DNA of 64,000 nucleotides from Montifringilla adamsi (GCA_017590115.1 JAGGNK010007448.1:5806815-5870814), one strand, 5' to 3'. Numbered from the stretch's first letter, positions 48,201-60,830 are shown. A program made the numbers and translations. Notes: generated by a model not told the origin, from the sequence alone.

Positions 48201-48865
48201 TTTCTAGTGGTTTGCACACCTTGCCTCCTCCCCAGAGTCACAGGAGCCACTCATGAAGGAGAACAGCACAGTGGCCTCAGTGGCACCAGACACATTGAGT
48301 CTCATGTGTGCCCATTTTAGGGGTTGGAAATGTCAACCAAGCTTTGTCTTTGTGTGGGTGACCTGCCTTGAGTGTGTGCCCTCCTGGCATTGCCTCCTCT
48401 TTCTGGGTGGCCCCAATGGGGTGGCTAATGGGGGAAGCCACTCCCTCTGCAAGATGACAAATCCTGTACTTGCAGAGCCACAGGCACATGGGCTGAATTT
48501 TGCCAGATTTGACCCCTTTTCTCTCATTTGGATATGTGGGGCCTGGAGATGTCCCCAGCAAAAAGTGTCTAACTCCCCTACAAAGGACTGGTTATGTCTC
48601 ACTTCAGTTTCCTATTCAAACACCCCTTGCTGCTGGAGATGACAAATTCCCTGGGTGACCCTAAAGGGGGTGGCTGCCCACTGTCACTGTGGTGGGGACC
48701 CGTGCAGGACACCCAGCAGGAGCCCACTGCCTGCCCAGCCTGCAGTCCCGTGCTGCTCCCTGCTCTAGCCTGGCTGAGCCGGGAGCTGGCTGGTGAGCCA
48801 GGGAAAAAAGAGGCTGCAGCAAAAGATGGAACAAACAGAATTTTTTTTTGCATCTAGAGGGGGAA
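45265..48865. other. Noncoding gene-desert segment
   Basis: No gene, LINE or LTR is recognised. Long shadow frames at 45397-46027 (minus) have no domain. Confidence 0.5.
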
Positions 48866-48869
48866 GCAC

Positions 48870-49092
48870 AGAGCTAAAAATAAAACGGGAAGATCAGTAT
48901 CTGTCAGGCTGACGGCGGATTGGCTCTGTGGAAATGCATGTAATTACCAGGCTGTAGGTAGACATTTGCATGGAGCGAATAGCAAGCTACTGAGACAAGG
49001 TTACGCTTTAACCTTTAAGTCCTGAATCTGCTGGAAAACTAAGACAGAACTGCAGGAAATTAACTTAAATTAATAGAGTTGCTGTGACTGAG
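48870..49092. promoter_or_regulatory. Strong candidate enhancer with octamer and homeodomain sites
   Basis: The block contains a perfect octamer (ATTTGCAT, 48964-48971), GGAAATGCATGTAATTACC with TAATTA at 48941-48946, GCTAAAAATAAAACG, GGTTACGCTTTAACC and AAATTAACTTAAATTAATAG. It also retains CpGs (GACGGCGGATTGG). The boundary with surrounding TG/CA-rich DNA is sharp. Of all desert segments this one looks most like a vertebrate conserved noncoding element. Confidence 0.45.
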
Positions 49093-49094
49093 CC

Positions 49095-50105
49095 ACATGT
49101 TCCTTCGATGTGTGTCACTTCATGGCACAGAGTGTCTTGCTGCCCCTGTGCCCTGGCTCCTGGAGGAGGGAGATGCTTTGGAAGCAAGTTCGGCGTGCGT
49201 GGATCTCCTTCCTCGCTTGGGGATTCAACTTGATTGGGGAGAGGAGCTGTGTCTTTTTGTGATTCTTATTCCTCCTTTCCTTTGAATTGCCAGTCTCCAA
49301 AGACATTGAAAGAATTTGGGCAAAGGGACCCCCATCCTGGGGGATGCTGTTGGGTGGTGGGTGTGGGTGAAATCCAGGTGCGCTGCTCCATGGAGGGCCA
49401 AGGAGGGGATGTGGCTGGGGGATGGATGTTTTGCTCAGTGTCTAGAGCTTGAGCTCTGCATGCAGAACTCTGCAGACACTATTTAGTGCTGAAATTGAAC
49501 AGATTACAGCAAAGATGGTTCCTTTGTGCATAAGAACTGCTCCAGTGAAAAACACAGAGGAACACAATCATGCCAAAACAAAGCTGTGTGCTCCCACTCT
49601 GGGCTCCCGTGGATGTTCCTGATGCTCTTGGCTTACATGTTGCCTGCTTCCCCCTCCTGCTGTTGCCCATCATCCACTGGTCAGGCAGCACTGTGTGATG
49701 GGAAGAGAGGAACTCCCCACCAGGAGGAGAGATGGAGATGCCATGGGCACATTTCTCATTCCCAACTGGCACAATCACTAGAGCTGCTGCTGCTGTGGCA
49801 CGCAGGTACAAGCAGCTTAGTTCAGCTGAGGATGGAGGGCTGGAAAACATGAGGCTTTGAAGTCTGCAGTGACATTTTGCTTTCTGTTGTCACTATGGTG
49901 CCATGAACTGTGGGTGTGGTTTGGAGAATCCCAATTTTTCAGCCTCTTTGCTAGCCATGTTGGCCAGGCAATGCTTGTTTCCAAAATTACTGCCTTCTTC
50001 CCTCCAGCATGGGGACAATCTTGTTGGCTGTACTGAAGCCATGGCTTGGCTCAAGCTGGCTGTTCTTCTGTGCAGTGCAGCAGAAGCTGAAGGTAGAAAC
50101 AGTGT
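49095..50105. other. Noncoding, nothing recognised
   Basis: Ordinary intergenic sequence without repeat or gene. Confidence 0.6.
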
Positions 50106-50109
50106 GGTG

Positions 50110-50275
50110 GGACCAGGTGGTGCAGAGCACCACCACTCACCTCCCCAGAGGGCTGGGCCACCAGGAGCTCAAGCTGCTCCACTGGCTCCCCATCAGCTTC
50201 AGAAACCAATTTAAAGCTCTGGCCCTAATCTTCAAAGCAACTAATGGAGGAAGTGCCAATGGCATCAAAGGCTGA
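50110..50275 (+). mobile_element. Ancient L2-like LINE remnant
   Basis: The plus-strand frame reads ELKLLHWLPISFRNQFKALA followed by LIFKATNG. This matches the conserved segment just after the reverse transcriptase in L2/Rex-clade LINEs (LHWLPV-x-RI-x-FK...KALNG pattern). The preceding part is weaker but resembles the upstream VQN...H region. The copy is short, without 5' or 3' ends, and stops after about 30 recognisable residues. L2-type remnants are scarce in bird genomes and usually very old. Confidence 0.7.
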
Positions 50276-50279
50276 ATTT

Positions 50280-53200
50280 TGTTCTGTCAGCAGCACAGAG
50301 GCTTCTCTGAGGCAGTCCAGAGCATGAAGGCTGGGATGAAACCTAGGAGAGCAATTGCAGCTGGCCAGGATATGGCAAAGGTGGGCAGTGGTCAGGGCTT
50401 CTGACCCAGATTCTGGGATTTTGAAGCTGGTTCTTTGCTCTCTGTGACACTGGACCCAGGTTGAGGTGCCTGTACACCATGAAATCCTCAAACCTGGTGT
50501 CTTGAGGAGTTTATGTAGAGGGAAGCTGGGGCTTTGTCTCTCTGCCTCTAGTGACCCATCTGCAAAAGACAGATAAGTGCTGCCTCATTTCTTGGGGGCA
50601 GCCAGAGGACAAGCATCTTGAAGACTGCCAGACCTGAGAACTGGAGACATCCTAGGATGTACTTTAGGCATGAGAGGGAGCAGAGTCTGGGCAAACCTAC
50701 ACCGTGCTTATCATTAGGGAACAACTCATCCTCTTTTGCTCTTTCATCAAAAGAAGGGATCTTCATCTAATGCCCAGCCAGGCATTAGACCCAGCAGGTA
50801 TCTGGCCCCCAAAGGCAGCACTGCTGGAGACTTCACAAAGCTGGAGGATGCTGTAACATCAGATGTGGAAGGTTCTTCCATGCTCCATCAACAACCTGGG
50901 ATGAAGCCCACAGTATTCCTGCCTGGCTGTTGGGAGGTGGAGAATCAAATTGTGGTGATCAAGGTGCAAAGTTTGGCTCTCCATGTGTTGAGTCCCTTTC
51001 TTGCTGACAAAAAAAAGAGTTAAAATAGTCATATATTAGCTCAGGGGAGGATGTGCTTTATGACTTCTTCACAATGAGAGTGTGGTATAAAAGGGACATG
51101 AGGATCAGATCTCCCATTGTGCTTAGTTCTGTAATCCATCTGTCTCCTGCCTCCCTGGATCCGTGTTTGAGGAGTGGAGACCAAGGCAGCTTCACACATA
51201 GAGGATATCATTGTCTTGAAGTGGTCCTGGAGTCAGATCTTGGAAAACTTTCCCTTCCCAAAGAATGCCAACCTCTTTGGAAATCTTGCTTTGATGGTTT
51301 CTTCCCCACCTTTTTGGAAATCCCCCTCCTGGATGCCTTTCTGTTTGAACTCATTGCTTTTTTCCAACCCTTCAGCCAGTGGTGTTTTTAACTCAGGGTG
51401 CAGCCTAGGAAAAAAACCTGGTACACCCTGTTTTAACTACAGGCTTCTCCTGCCTGCAACATAGACAGACCTTAAAGAAAGCCAATTGTGCCCAAAATCC
51501 AGGCTGTTGTTTTTCTGGCTCTGTCAGCTGGCCTGATAAAAGCCATGGCCTCTCCCTTCTCCCTCTCTCAGACTGCCTTCGATCCATGCTCTTTTATTTT
51601 TTTGGATGTTGGTTCCTCATCAGTAGGCAGCAAGCAAGAGCCCTCCCTCATTACAGCAGCGCAAGGCAGAATTTAAGGCAGTTGGATCCTTTGCAAGAGG
51701 AGAAGGGAAGTCTGAAACAGTTGTTGGAGAGGGAGGTGCTGACAGTGGGGATGACCACCAGCCTTCCAGCAGGCCTTTGTTGAGCCAGGGGAAAGGTTTG
51801 TCCCTGTCCCTTGTCCCTTTGTCGTAACAGGCTGCTTGTTCCCACAGGCTTTACCATCATTTTGTCACCTCCTTCCTGGGTTCCTGCTTTTGTCGATTGT
51901 TTGTGAAATCCTGAGGGGATTGAATTGTCCTTGGAGTCCCAGCCACAAGACAGTGCCCCAGGGCAGGGGGGGACAGTAGAGGCTCCTGCTTTGCTCTGCC
52001 TGAGGCTGCTCACACACAGAGGGATGCTCTGCTCATGATGCAGCCCTGGAAACACCACCTTCCACAGTGTGCTGCTTTGAGCTGAATTCCAGCTGAATGC
52101 CATATTGTAAACTTGGTGTGGGCAAACCCTCTGGTCTGGTGTGTCCATACCTACCTGAAACTAGCTTTAAATTAGTCTTGGTAGCAGGGCATAAAGGACT
52201 TGGTGTGTTGGATAAGACCAGGCCTGTCAAGCTATGAGAGACATAGCTTGGAGTGAGCACATGCTCTACCTGTCATTAGATCAAGCTAGTTACCAGGATC
52301 AAACACCAGTGCTGTAAACACACACCTTGATGAACCTGGGAAAGCTGGAGTGCTGTGGAAGCACAGCTGACTTGGTCTGAAGCACCCAGTGCTTGGTCCA
52401 GTCTCGTGTTGGGCGTCCTTGCAGCTTTGACGCAACTATACATTTTTGTTTTTGTGTAAATGAATCAAAAGAATGAGGGGAAGTGCTTACAAACTCGTTT
52501 TTAATGAAGATCCTGACATGCAGACTGATCCTTTCTCCAGATATGAACGTATTTATGCCGGTGGCACCTTGCCATTCATACAGCAACTTACACACTGTGT
52601 AATGTGATAGCAGTGTATACAAGTGAGGCTGGAGTACAAAAGATTGAGAGATCGGGGTTTGGTCTTTCCTTCCCCTGTTCTTCATGGGCTTACACTGGCT
52701 GATACCAGCTGAGGAGAGAGTGCTTTTTATTTTTCCTTAAATTGGTTTAGAGGAACACTAAGCTTCAGTATTTGGTGTTGGTTGTATTGTACATCCATGG
52801 TACTGTTGTGCTGGGGATGCCTGGTGTGATGAAACCATGAGCTTCAGTGCAGTTGAGACACTGGAAAGAGGGTGAAAATCCCAGCTTTCATCTTTTGTCA
52901 CAAGTAGTATCTGAAGGAATTTGTACTATTTTTACTGTTTGTTTTTGTTTCTCCCCTCCCCTTTTAACTATGTACCTTAGCATTTTCTGTGGGCCCTGTC
53001 ACTGGGATAGCTTCATTTGGACTTTGAAACAGATGACTCAGCGTCATGGTTGTTTAGAATAGTTTTAAGTTATTTTTGCTATCCAGCCCCATTTTCTATC
53101 ATCATGCTGCAATTACTGAAGTTCCAGCTCTGCAGGGGAACACTTGCTTCTTTTAAACAAATGGTTTCCTTTGGAATTAGAAAACTTCGTTTATGGAAAC

Positions 53201-54440
53201 ATTTCTGTGGGCCTTTGATTATTAATCTATCATGAAGAGTCTAATTCTCTTCTATTAAAAATGTGAAATTTTAATTTTAGCAAACCTAAATTTGGAAGCA
53301 GCTTTTGAACCAAGGCAATTCCTTTGACATGGACTTTGGTGTGTGTGTTTCTTTTTAAAAGGTAAATCTGCCTTTTGTTGGCTCTGTGATATGTGGTTAA
53401 TCCTGTTGGGCCTGATCTGATGGGACTGGTGCTGGAGGGAGCCGAGCAGGGCTGAGTATCGGTGTGGGAGATCCGATCTCCACTGGGAAGGCAGCCTGGA
53501 CTGGGGCTGGCTGACACCCCCTGCCCCTAAGCCTCTGTTCTCTCTGCCTGCCAAAGCCATGGGCTCAGCCCCGGGTTTCAGTGATCCTACCTGTGCTGGG
53601 AAGGGCTTTGTCTGGTTTTTCCACTTAGTCCAAAAAGGAGAAAAAAAAGAAAAAGCATTTGCTGCTGTGTTGGATCCATAAATGGGACTTTTAAGCTGTT
53701 GCAGCTGTCTGGAGACTGCTCAGACCAAGCTGATTTTCAAGTGGGGCGGCACAGGCAGGTTTTTGTCCATTCACATGGGTTGATGTAACTCCTGGTTGCT
53801 GTTTTTTCAGAGGTGAGGTGTGCTGGTACCAGCTCTGGAGGTGCTGTGCCACCTTCTCCTGCCCCGGCTCTCAGGGGCCAGCTTGTGTGGGAGAGCAGAG
53901 ACCAGATCTCTCTGAGGGATCAAGAGATCAGGAGATCAAGAGGAACCGGGCTGAGAAAGGGGCTGGGGAGAGGCACAACTGCTGGGCTTCCTCTGGGCAC
54001 TCAAGGTTGTCGCTGGCTCTTGATGGGTGCAAGCAGCCATGTGCCAAATCCTGCCTCTGAGTCACGGGGGATTCACACTGACAGACCTCGGAGCCAAACC
54101 TCACCCTGAGAGATTTCTCCTCTGGTGGTGTTGATGAGAAACTCTCCTCGGCACCATGATTTTAAATGGTGCGAATGGAAGGACTCAACATTCCCCTTCT
54201 CTGGGGTGCACAATAAGCCTTGCCAGGCTGTGGCTGTCCCCAGGTCCCTGCTGAGACCATCATCCAGGACATGGGGCTGGGGATGGCAGGGGACATCCGG
54301 CTGTGCAGTGCCTGGGGCTGTGCTGGCTGCTGGGAGCTCGGATGGCTTTTGGCTGGGGCTGAGGATGGTCCCCTGCCTCTCCATCAGGCCATGGGAAGGG
54401 GAAGAGGAGGGCTGCATTCCCAGGGATTTTTTAGGGTTTT
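50280..54440. other. Noncoding gene-desert segment
   Basis: No gene is supported. The stretch 52280-52640 has balanced composition and may hold a conserved block (GACGCAACTATACATTTTTG, GAACGTATTTATGCCGG). A G/C-mixed stretch at 53420-53560 is unremarkable. Confidence 0.5.
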
Positions 54441-54443
54441 GCT

Positions 54444-54444
<1 letters not shown>

Positions 54445-54474
<30 letters not shown>

Positions 54475-54509
54475 CGTGGGGGGTGGCATATTCTTTTTTT
54501 TTTTTTTTT
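54445..54509. repeat. Interrupted poly(T) tract
   Basis: T-runs of about 30 and 16 bases are separated by a G-rich linker. There is no retroposon body on either side that I can recognise. Confidence 0.85.
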
Positions 54510-56025
54510 AGGGAGGGGGTGGTGCTGTATTTAAATGCTTGAACTTAGAGTGGATTTCTCTCTCGCACTGCCTCTGAACTCTTGAGAAGCCTTTGGGCCA
54601 CAGCAGGGAAGGGGTTAAGGCTTCCTCGCTGGCCTGGGAGCTGCTGCTGGCTGCCTGTTGCCCTTCCGGGGCTGCCGGGCTGAGGTTTGCTGGTATGTAT
54701 GCAATGCGGGGCTGGCCGGCCAAGAGCACCCAGCCCTCGCCCCAGCGCTGCGAAATTCCCGGCACAGCCTCCCCTGGCTCGCTCCTGCAGTGCTGAGTGA
54801 TGGGGATCAGGGACCTGCTGGGAGAGCAAAGCCAGGGGCAAGAGGATTCCAGTTGGAAAAGAGTTGACCTGCAAGGCAGCAGTCTGGGCTCCACTGAGAC
54901 TCTCTTGCACACGGGAGAGTCCCTGGATGCAGCTTTGTGCTGGCCCAAGGTTTCGTAGCTTGCCTGTGCTCATGTCTTCACCTTCACGATGCCACAGGCA
55001 GGGAAGGTGCTTTGGCTGGTGCCGTGGGATTGCACCTGATGGGAAGCTGAGTTTCCAGCAGGCTCTTGCTTCCTGGGGCGGGGGAGAGGGTTTAGTGCAA
55101 ACACAGGCAGGAGCTGGAAAACTGCAGCAACAGCAGTAGTATTCAAGCCGAAACATAGTGAGAAGCCTTGGAGGGAGATGCAGACTTTGAGGGAGATGCA
55201 GATTGCCTGGAGTTCTCTCTGCAAGAAAAATTTATGTCCCTTATATAACTGGGGAAAAGCAAACAAAGAAACTTGTCTCCAAGTGGGAACGTGGTGTCAC
55301 TGGGAGAAATCTCGCAGCGAGAGTGAGGCCTCCGCTTCGCTCTCAGGGCTGTTAACTCTTTGGCAGAAGGTCAATGCTTTTAGTGCTGATTTTCTAGATA
55401 AATCTCTTGAATATTCCTGAAGAACTGTGCTTGAGTTGCCTGATTTAAGCAAATGGCAGGAATGATTTTTCGCTCTGGTTCTTTCTGGGGTTCACTGGGG
55501 AGTCTTCTGCCCAGGGAAGGGATTGCTGCTGGCTTTGCCGTGCTCCCCCCGTGTTCTCCCACCAGCCACAACGTTTCTGTCGCTGAAGGACTGTGCTTTG
55601 CCTTTGATCTTCTACAGCACCGCCATTGACATTGGCAGGAACAGTCCTGCAGACCAAGGCTGTTATATGGTGCTAATTTTGTAGTCTCAGATAACAGAGC
55701 CTCTCTAAAAATGTCATTTGGGGCCATTTGCGGGGTGAGTTTGACATCAGTGACTGCTGCTGGGATGCATGTCCTGCGGGAGGACCTGGCACACGTGGGA
55801 GGTGGCACTCAGTGTCACTGGGGAGGTTTGTGGACAAGTTTTTCAGCAAAACAATTTTCATTTCTCTACTATCTCTTAACTTTTCCAAACTGACAAATAA
55901 AGCCCTTGGTTCCTCCAGGCTCTCGGGCCAATGTGAAAATAAGGTCAGTCAAAAAAGGAATAAAAGGGGGAGTGTGATTCTGGGTTATGGTTACACCATA
56001 ACTTTCCTATTAACTCAAATTAAGT
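54510..56025. other. Noncoding, with a CpG-richer patch at 54660-54780
   Basis: No gene is seen. The patch has a cluster of CpGs but no promoter motifs. AT-rich stretches near 55375-55420 and 55850-55905 could be small elements. Confidence 0.5.
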
Positions 56026-56029
56026 TAAA

Positions 56030-56270
56030 AAGGAAATTGATTTAACCAAAGGAGGCGTTTCAGATGCCAGTGGCAATATACTTGATTGTGGTTTTTTTTT
56101 CCTCCGTACAGGCAATTATCAAATTAATCACCTTTGATATCAGCTTAATATTGACACAATCACTAATATATTTATATTTATTTATACTTGTCTAGTGACA
56201 GATATTCAATAAGTTGTTTTTCTGTTGTTTTGTCAAACACCACTTTCTTTTGCCTTCATGTTTCTCTGGC
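56030..56270. promoter_or_regulatory. Candidate enhancer with TCF-like and homeodomain cores
   Basis: AAATTGATTTAACC, GGCAATTATCAAATTAATCA, CCTTTGAT at 56131-56138 (TCF/LEF type), GCTTAATATTGACACAATCAC and a TATTTATA stretch occur within 200 bp. The block is not repetitive and has no coding frame. Confidence 0.4.
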
Positions 56271-56274
56271 AAGG

Positions 56275-57585
56275 CAGGGGGACAGTTTCTGGGTGGAAAT
56301 CCCCGAGTTCCCTCTGTGAGATTCTCACCCACTGCCCTTTCACAGGGGCATTTCTATTGAAAAAAAAAAAAATTCAATCCAAATGTAGTTAACAGCCCAA
56401 AATGTTTCCAAATTGCGACTTGCTGCTGGGAGGGGAGCTGGTGTTGTGCAGGGAGCAGCAGAAACCCCCATGTACAGATGAACAACCCTTCCCAGATTGT
56501 TTGTGCCTGTAAATCCCCAGCAGCTGAGGCGGAGGGGTGGGACTGTGCAGCGCACAAGCAAGTCAACAGCTCAGCTGGTGCACATTGCCGCTGTAGTCTT
56601 ACTTTGTTTTGTTTTGTTCTTTTTTTTTTCTTTCTTTTCTCCCCTTTCTTTAAGGGAACAGGCCCTCTGTGATCCAGCCTGTGCGTGTGTGCATACGTGT
56701 CTCTCCTTTTCTCTCTCTCTCCATTTGTTCCCGCCTCCCCCTGTTTTTTACCCAGCGACGAGTTCCAATTACATTTGGCTGAAGGAAAGAGCTCTTGTGT
56801 GGCTCCCACAAGCCTTGTGAAAATGGGTGGGTGGGTAAAGAGAGAGTCAAGCGCTCGATAGCTGCATGGGAACTCAACCCTTATGAGACACCAGAGAATC
56901 CACACTGGAAAGGCTACTGGGAAGCCTGTTTTGTTTGCCTTCCCACCCCAAAAGTGCCTGGTTTAGAGGAGCTGGAGGGTGGTAGGAAGCAGAAGGTAGC
57001 TGAGCACTGCTTTGCTATCCTGGGCTTGCTGGACCTGGCAGAAGGATGTTTCTGGAGGTTGATGGGGAAGATCTGGCAGCATGTTCCCCTGCATGTCCTT
57101 TGGACTGTAGGTGCAGAGGCGGATGAGGGTGAGTCAGCCACGAAGAAGGAGGTGATTAGATTAGATCTGGCCACAGCAGGGGATAGCTGGACAAGGGAGG
57201 AGAAGGCAGGCTCCAGACAGCATTTCCCAAAGGAGCAAAGGGGCCAAACTCTGCATGACAGTGAGGCTCGATGGGCAGGTATGTCCAGTTGTCTGTCTGC
57301 AGCCTTGGGATCTTTAGGGATGGACAGGTGAACTTTGCAAGTTCCTGATTTTCCAGAAGGGACACTTGCAGGGAGATGCTGAGAGAATGTGATGCAAAGC
57401 AGCAGCTGCTGATACACCATAGCATGTTTCCCTGCAGCACATTTATACTTTGTGATCTTGCACCACATTTGGGCGTCCCCACTGGACCCCCCTTGCCATT
57501 CCTGGTGCTGGACCTCTGCTGTCCATGTGCACCTAGTGGGTTTTAGTGCTGTGGCTGGGAAGTGAAAGCTGACACAAGTAAATAC
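56275..57585. other. Noncoding, nothing recognised
   Basis: T-rich stretch at 56600-56650; otherwise ordinary intergenic DNA. Frames are without domains. Confidence 0.55.
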
Positions 57586-57587
57586 CT

Positions 57588-57905
57588 TGACAGCCTGTTT
57601 TCAGCCGGCAGGGAATGTAAATTATCTCATTTGAACAAGGCTAACGCAGAATCAAGCCGTTGGTCCCAAATATCCCTTATAAGTGCAGATGAGAAATATT
57701 CATGGCATCTTCACTCCCAGAATATTGCTTTTATCTTTGTGGTTCCTTGAGTGGCAATATAAAAGTTACTGATTTTGCACTTTTTATGCATCTGAACCTG
57801 CAGACTTTGAAATCAGTAGGTTTGCCTGCGTGATTTGCCTCGTTAGATCCGTATCCTTGCAGACACTTTGGAATGATCTACTACGTAAGCTCCACTGTAC
57901 TTACT
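57588..57905. promoter_or_regulatory. Candidate conserved noncoding element
   Basis: Balanced, CpG-retaining sequence (CAGCCGGCAGG, CTAACGCAG, CAAGCCGTTGG, CTGCGTGATT, GATCCGTATCC, CTACGTAAGC). It includes GTAAATTATCTC, AAATATTCATGG and TTTTATGCATCTG. The even spread of CpGs outside an island suggests it has been kept. Confidence 0.4.
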
Positions 57906-58605
57906 TGTTGTCTTGGGTGTAACATCCTATCTTGGGAACATCCTCAACCAGGGCATTGGGACGAGTGAAGGTGAGGTTGGGTTGGGTCATTCCAGGGCAA
58001 GGTAGAACCTGACCATGGGAGAAGCTCGTGTGTGCAATGCTGTTGTTGTGACTCCTGTGGCTCAGTCAAGCAGTGGTGGTAGGGTGCATGTGAGGATCCA
58101 TGGAGTCAGCAAAGAGATACTCAAAAACTTTTTACCAAAGCCATTTTGGGGAGACATGCCCTCCAGGCTGGCCTTGGCCTGGAGCTTGGCCTTGCTTTCT
58201 GGAGCTCTCCATAAGTGGGATCATCCAGATCTAAAGAGGGATGTGCACTCAGCACTCACTGTTCCGTCAGGAAAGGTACTGGGATGCAGAGGCTGGATTT
58301 CTTCAGCACCTCCAGGCACCACTCATTTCTTCCATGGAGCCCAGCTCAGGCTGTTTCAGGGATGTTTCTGTGCTGCCCTCACATGAGAGCTTGATTATTA
58401 TCAGAATATCTTGCTTCAGCTCAAGCGCAAGCATGGCTGGCACTGGGGGTCTCACCAGCTCTCCTCCCATGGGTGATGGTGGGAAGAGGACCAAAGGCAC
58501 CAGTCTGCCTGGCTGGAACCACGGCAGGGGCAGCAGCTGGACATCTCTGGGACCTCACCCTCCTTCACAACAGCCTTTGCACGGCTGTGAAGGTCAGATT
58601 GTCCT
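57906..58605. other. Noncoding, nothing recognised
   Basis: Ordinary TG/CA-rich intergenic DNA. Confidence 0.6.
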
Positions 58606-58607
58606 GA

Positions 58608-58925
58608 AACCTTGACAAGTGTTTGCGGGCGGACGTCTCTGGGCTTTGCTTTTCTCTCCGTAACAGGTTTTTCCCTTTAAGAACGCAGAAGATTGATTCC
58701 CTTGCAGGGCGCATCGCCGAGCCGAGCCATGTCCAAATGGTTTGCACGTCTGCATTTTTTACTGCTCTCGTTTAATATGTATGCAAATGCAGTCTCTCCT
58801 GTCCTCACTCTCTGTGTGGGTTTGCACAGTCAGGAGCACATTCCCATTACTGCTGCCCATCTCCTGCTCTGCTCGGCATTCGAGGAGACTGCCTTTGAAA
58901 CGCTGATAGATGGAGGTGCAAGGGG
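58608..58925. promoter_or_regulatory. Candidate enhancer with a perfect octamer
   Basis: TTTAATATGTATGCAAATGCAG contains a perfect POU octamer, ATGCAAAT, at 58781-58788. CpG-retaining sequence flanks it (GTTTGCGGGCGGACGTC, GCGCATCGCCGAGCCG, GCATTCGAGG, GAAACGCTGATAG). It lies about 0.7 kb from the preceding candidate block, so the two may form one regulatory cluster. Confidence 0.4.
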
Positions 58926-59420
58926 AAAAGAGAGAAATGACGGATTTTTGTAATTTCTTTGCTGGGGAGGGTGGAGGAGTTGGGAAACCAGAGAAAGGAG
59001 GTTTAAATATATGCAAAATTGTTTATTGGGAGAAAGGGGGGGTGGGCTCCAACTCTGAGAGTCAGGGAGCATATTTTGTATGCCATTCCATTTTCAAAGG
59101 ATTTTAGCTGGAGGTTAGGGGAAAAAATCTAAGCACTGGCAATAATCTTGTGATAGGGGAAATATTCAGCTTTTCTCCTGATAAATAGACACATGTCATA
59201 ACTGAATCAGTGTTTCAGGCCTGGAAAGAATGTTGGGTTGCTTTTTTTTTTTTTATTTTAATAAATAAGAAACAAGATGTCCAGGGTAGTTCCCTACAAG
59301 GGCGGTAGTATATGGCTGCTGCTACTTTGTTTTCCTTCCTATATTAATAGCTGTATTTTTCCAAAGCACTTCAAAACCAGCACCTGTGAACCCTGGACAC
59401 TTGTATACCAGGAGCTACGT
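58926..59420. other. Noncoding, possibly a weak element at 59160-59380
   Basis: AT-rich with a T-run at 59241-59252. ATAGACACATGTCATAACTG and CTATATTAATAGCTG are weak regulatory-like patches. No gene is seen. Confidence 0.4.
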
Positions 59421-60830
59421 TTTTATAAGTGAAACGGGAAACTACGCTCCAGCTAAAGCCAAAATGTGGGAAGCAACTTTGGAAATGTGGAAAGAAGTGG
59501 GGAGCTTTTCCTGTCCCCATTTTTTTGTTTGTTTTTTTTTTTTTAATTAGGCCATTTGAAGTTGCAGATCTCCAGTTTTGCATCTGCTTGGAGGTAACTG
59601 TGAAGGCTGAGGAGATCCTTGTTCTTGGTGTGGAAGCAGGGGATGACACATCCCTTCATTTCCCAGATGACTCTGGAGGGGAAATGGAGGCTCATGCAGC
59701 TTCCCACCTCCTGCAGTGAAACTTTAAATTGAGTCAAAGAGCCAGATTTTTGGGTGTGTTTTAGGTGCTTCAAGTCATTCACTGTTTTAATCTTTAAACA
59801 CAAAACACCTTTAAAACCTGGTTAGTTTCAAGCCCATTACGGAGTGCCAAAGCCTTACCAAGCTGCCATGTCTGGCTGGGGGTGGACAGGAAGGCTGCCC
59901 AGGGCTGGGGGCCACGTACCCCAGGGCAGGGGTAGCCATGGGCACTCTCCTGCTGCCTGTGCCCCCCACAAGCCTGGCTCTCTCCATGGAGCACGGATAA
60001 TTAGGTTGAAGCCAGATCTTTTTCAACCTCTTCCAGGAGTTCACAGACAAAGTGACTTTTGTTTCTAGAAGCCAAAGGGCCTTTCGTGCTGGGAAACCCC
60101 CTCTGCTGCCCTAGGACTTGTCAGATCTGTTGACTTTTGCATCTCCAAGTTGTGTAAGTGTTCTGTGTCTCTTGTGCTCAGTTGTGAAACTTCTTTCTGT
60201 GCAGTAGCATGGAAAAGTCCCTCTGTGGGGGAACCACAGCAGCACACTGACCTTGTGCTGGAGCTTTGGCTCATGGAGCTCAGATCTTGTCTTTGCTTTT
60301 GGCACAGAGTTAGAGGGACCAAGGGGCAATGTTTAAGAGGCATCCTGGTGTTTGGAGGTGCTCAGCTCCTGTGGTGGTGTGCAGGAGTGAGTTTTCTTCA
60401 GGCAACAGGCATTGGAATTCTTGCTGTTTAGAGGTGAGCTCCACAAGCTGCCTGCTCCTGACTTTACCTCCCCGAGAATCTGGGAAAAGCCTACCTTTAG
60501 GAATGTTGAGACACGCCGTAGCTGCCAGCCCAGGTGGGATCACAGCCTCCCCTGCTCACTGGGTCCACAGCCCGCATTCAGGGCTGTCTCTGACACAAAG
60601 GGCTGCTCTTTCTGCTTCTTTTCTTTCCATCACATTTGGGAAGTTTATCCTGTCCCTTATCAACAGCCATGCTCTTGTAGGGCACAAGCGCAGCTCCTGC
60701 CCGCTGCTCCTGCCTGTCCCTCGGTTCCTTTTCCAGCGTGCTTGCTGTGAAGTGTCTTGTGCTGCCGTGTCCTCACTCTGGTGGGTCTGTGCTTCTGATC
60801 ACAGGCTCCAAACTTCCCCTATTACTGTTG
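59421..60830. other. Noncoding, nothing recognised
   Basis: T-run near 59521-59545; otherwise ordinary sequence. The stretch 60560-60830 could be a more decayed continuation of the CR1 copy that follows, but I cannot align it. Confidence 0.45.

Noticed and set aside
54073..54489. Minus-strand frame starting with a lysine run
   Set aside because: The lysines are translated poly(T)/poly(A) tract.
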